Assembly (NCBI GenBank): GCA_023417285.1
Contig: JAEZFR010000224.1
Coordinates: 1 to 5,864 of the forward strand
Origin: Bacillota bacterium
GTDB lineage: Bacteria > Bacillota > Clostridia > Acetivibrionales > DSM-1351
Direction of reading: 5' to 3'
DNA length: 5,864 nt
Below the pieces are notes generated by a model, which was given only the letters and a program-made list of their open reading frames with translations, was not told where the DNA came from and did not search any database. Of the stretch, positions 5,701 through 5,864 are shown piece after piece; positions within the stretch are counted from its first letter, which is position 1, and every line of letters starts with the position of its first letter. The position numbers and the translations under genes were made by a program.

Positions 5701-5864
5701 ATGTTATATAAAAGTACCAGAGGAAAAAATGGCGAGATTACTTCAGCGGAGGCAATAAAGATGGGCTTAGCTGCAGACGGCGGCTTGTTTGTACCTGAAA
5801 AAATTACTGCTTTCGACTTGAGTCAAATAGAAGAAATGAGCAAGATGAGTTATCAAGAGAGAGC
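5701..5864 (+). CDS. thrC: Threonine synthase, N-terminal fragment (cut by window end)
   Basis: Only the first 54 codons are in the window. The N-terminus carries the family hallmarks: a KSTRG start (residues 4-8), a TSAEAIKMGLAADGGLFVPE segment (14-33) matching the conserved LAxDGGLFVPE motif of threonine synthases, and the YQER-type continuation. The enzyme converts O-phosphohomoserine to threonine with pyridoxal phosphate; the PLP lysine lies beyond the window. The ribosome binding site AAGGAAAG (5687-5694) lies 6 nt before the ATG. It is preceded by a probable terminator, so it is likely a separate transcription unit with no functional tie to the sigma operon. Confidence 0.93.
   Translation, partial: MLYKSTRGKNGEITSAEAIKMGLAADGGLFVPEKITAFDLSQIEEMSKMSYQER

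Overview
The window reads as chromosomal DNA from a low-GC Gram-positive bacterium, most likely a member of the Clostridia. The evidence is strongly AT-rich sequence, strong GGAGG-type ribosome binding sites, all genes on one strand, and Lys/Asn/Ile-rich proteins. I cannot name the genus from sequence alone. A Ruminiclostridium/Acetivibrio-type cellulolytic clostridium is only an impression.

Layout from left to right: (1) The 3' part of a gene for a single-pass membrane protein with TPR-like helices on both sides of the membrane segment (3-1010), closed by a strong intrinsic terminator (1079-1119). (2) A regulatory gap with an 11-bp direct repeat at 21-bp spacing and a candidate ECF-type promoter. 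(3) A tightly overlapping three-gene operon: an ECF sigma factor (1217-1765), a small one-pass membrane protein in the anti-sigma position (1752-2111), and a 765-residue membrane-anchored protein with TPR, beta-sandwich, Fn3-like and TPR regions (2092-4389). (4) A 105-bp gap without a visible terminator, then a patatin-like lipid acyl hydrolase (4495-5586) ending in a probable terminator that overlaps its stop codon. (5) The start of threonine synthase (5701 to the window end), an unrelated housekeeping gene.

The centre of interest is the sigma/anti-sigma/large envelope protein operon. The putative anti-sigma protein has only about 30 residues outside the membrane and no zinc-binding anti-sigma motif. 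The large third protein carries all the plausible sensing or scaffolding domains outside the cell. The three reading frames overlap by 14 and 20 nt, so translation is probably coupled and the products made in fixed proportion. My inference is that this is an envelope-stress or surface-ligand signalling module in which the third protein is the sensor or co-regulator. The patatin-like enzyme may be co-expressed as a lipid-modifying output, but this link rests on proximity only. No mobile elements, CRISPR arrays, tRNA or rRNA genes were seen.
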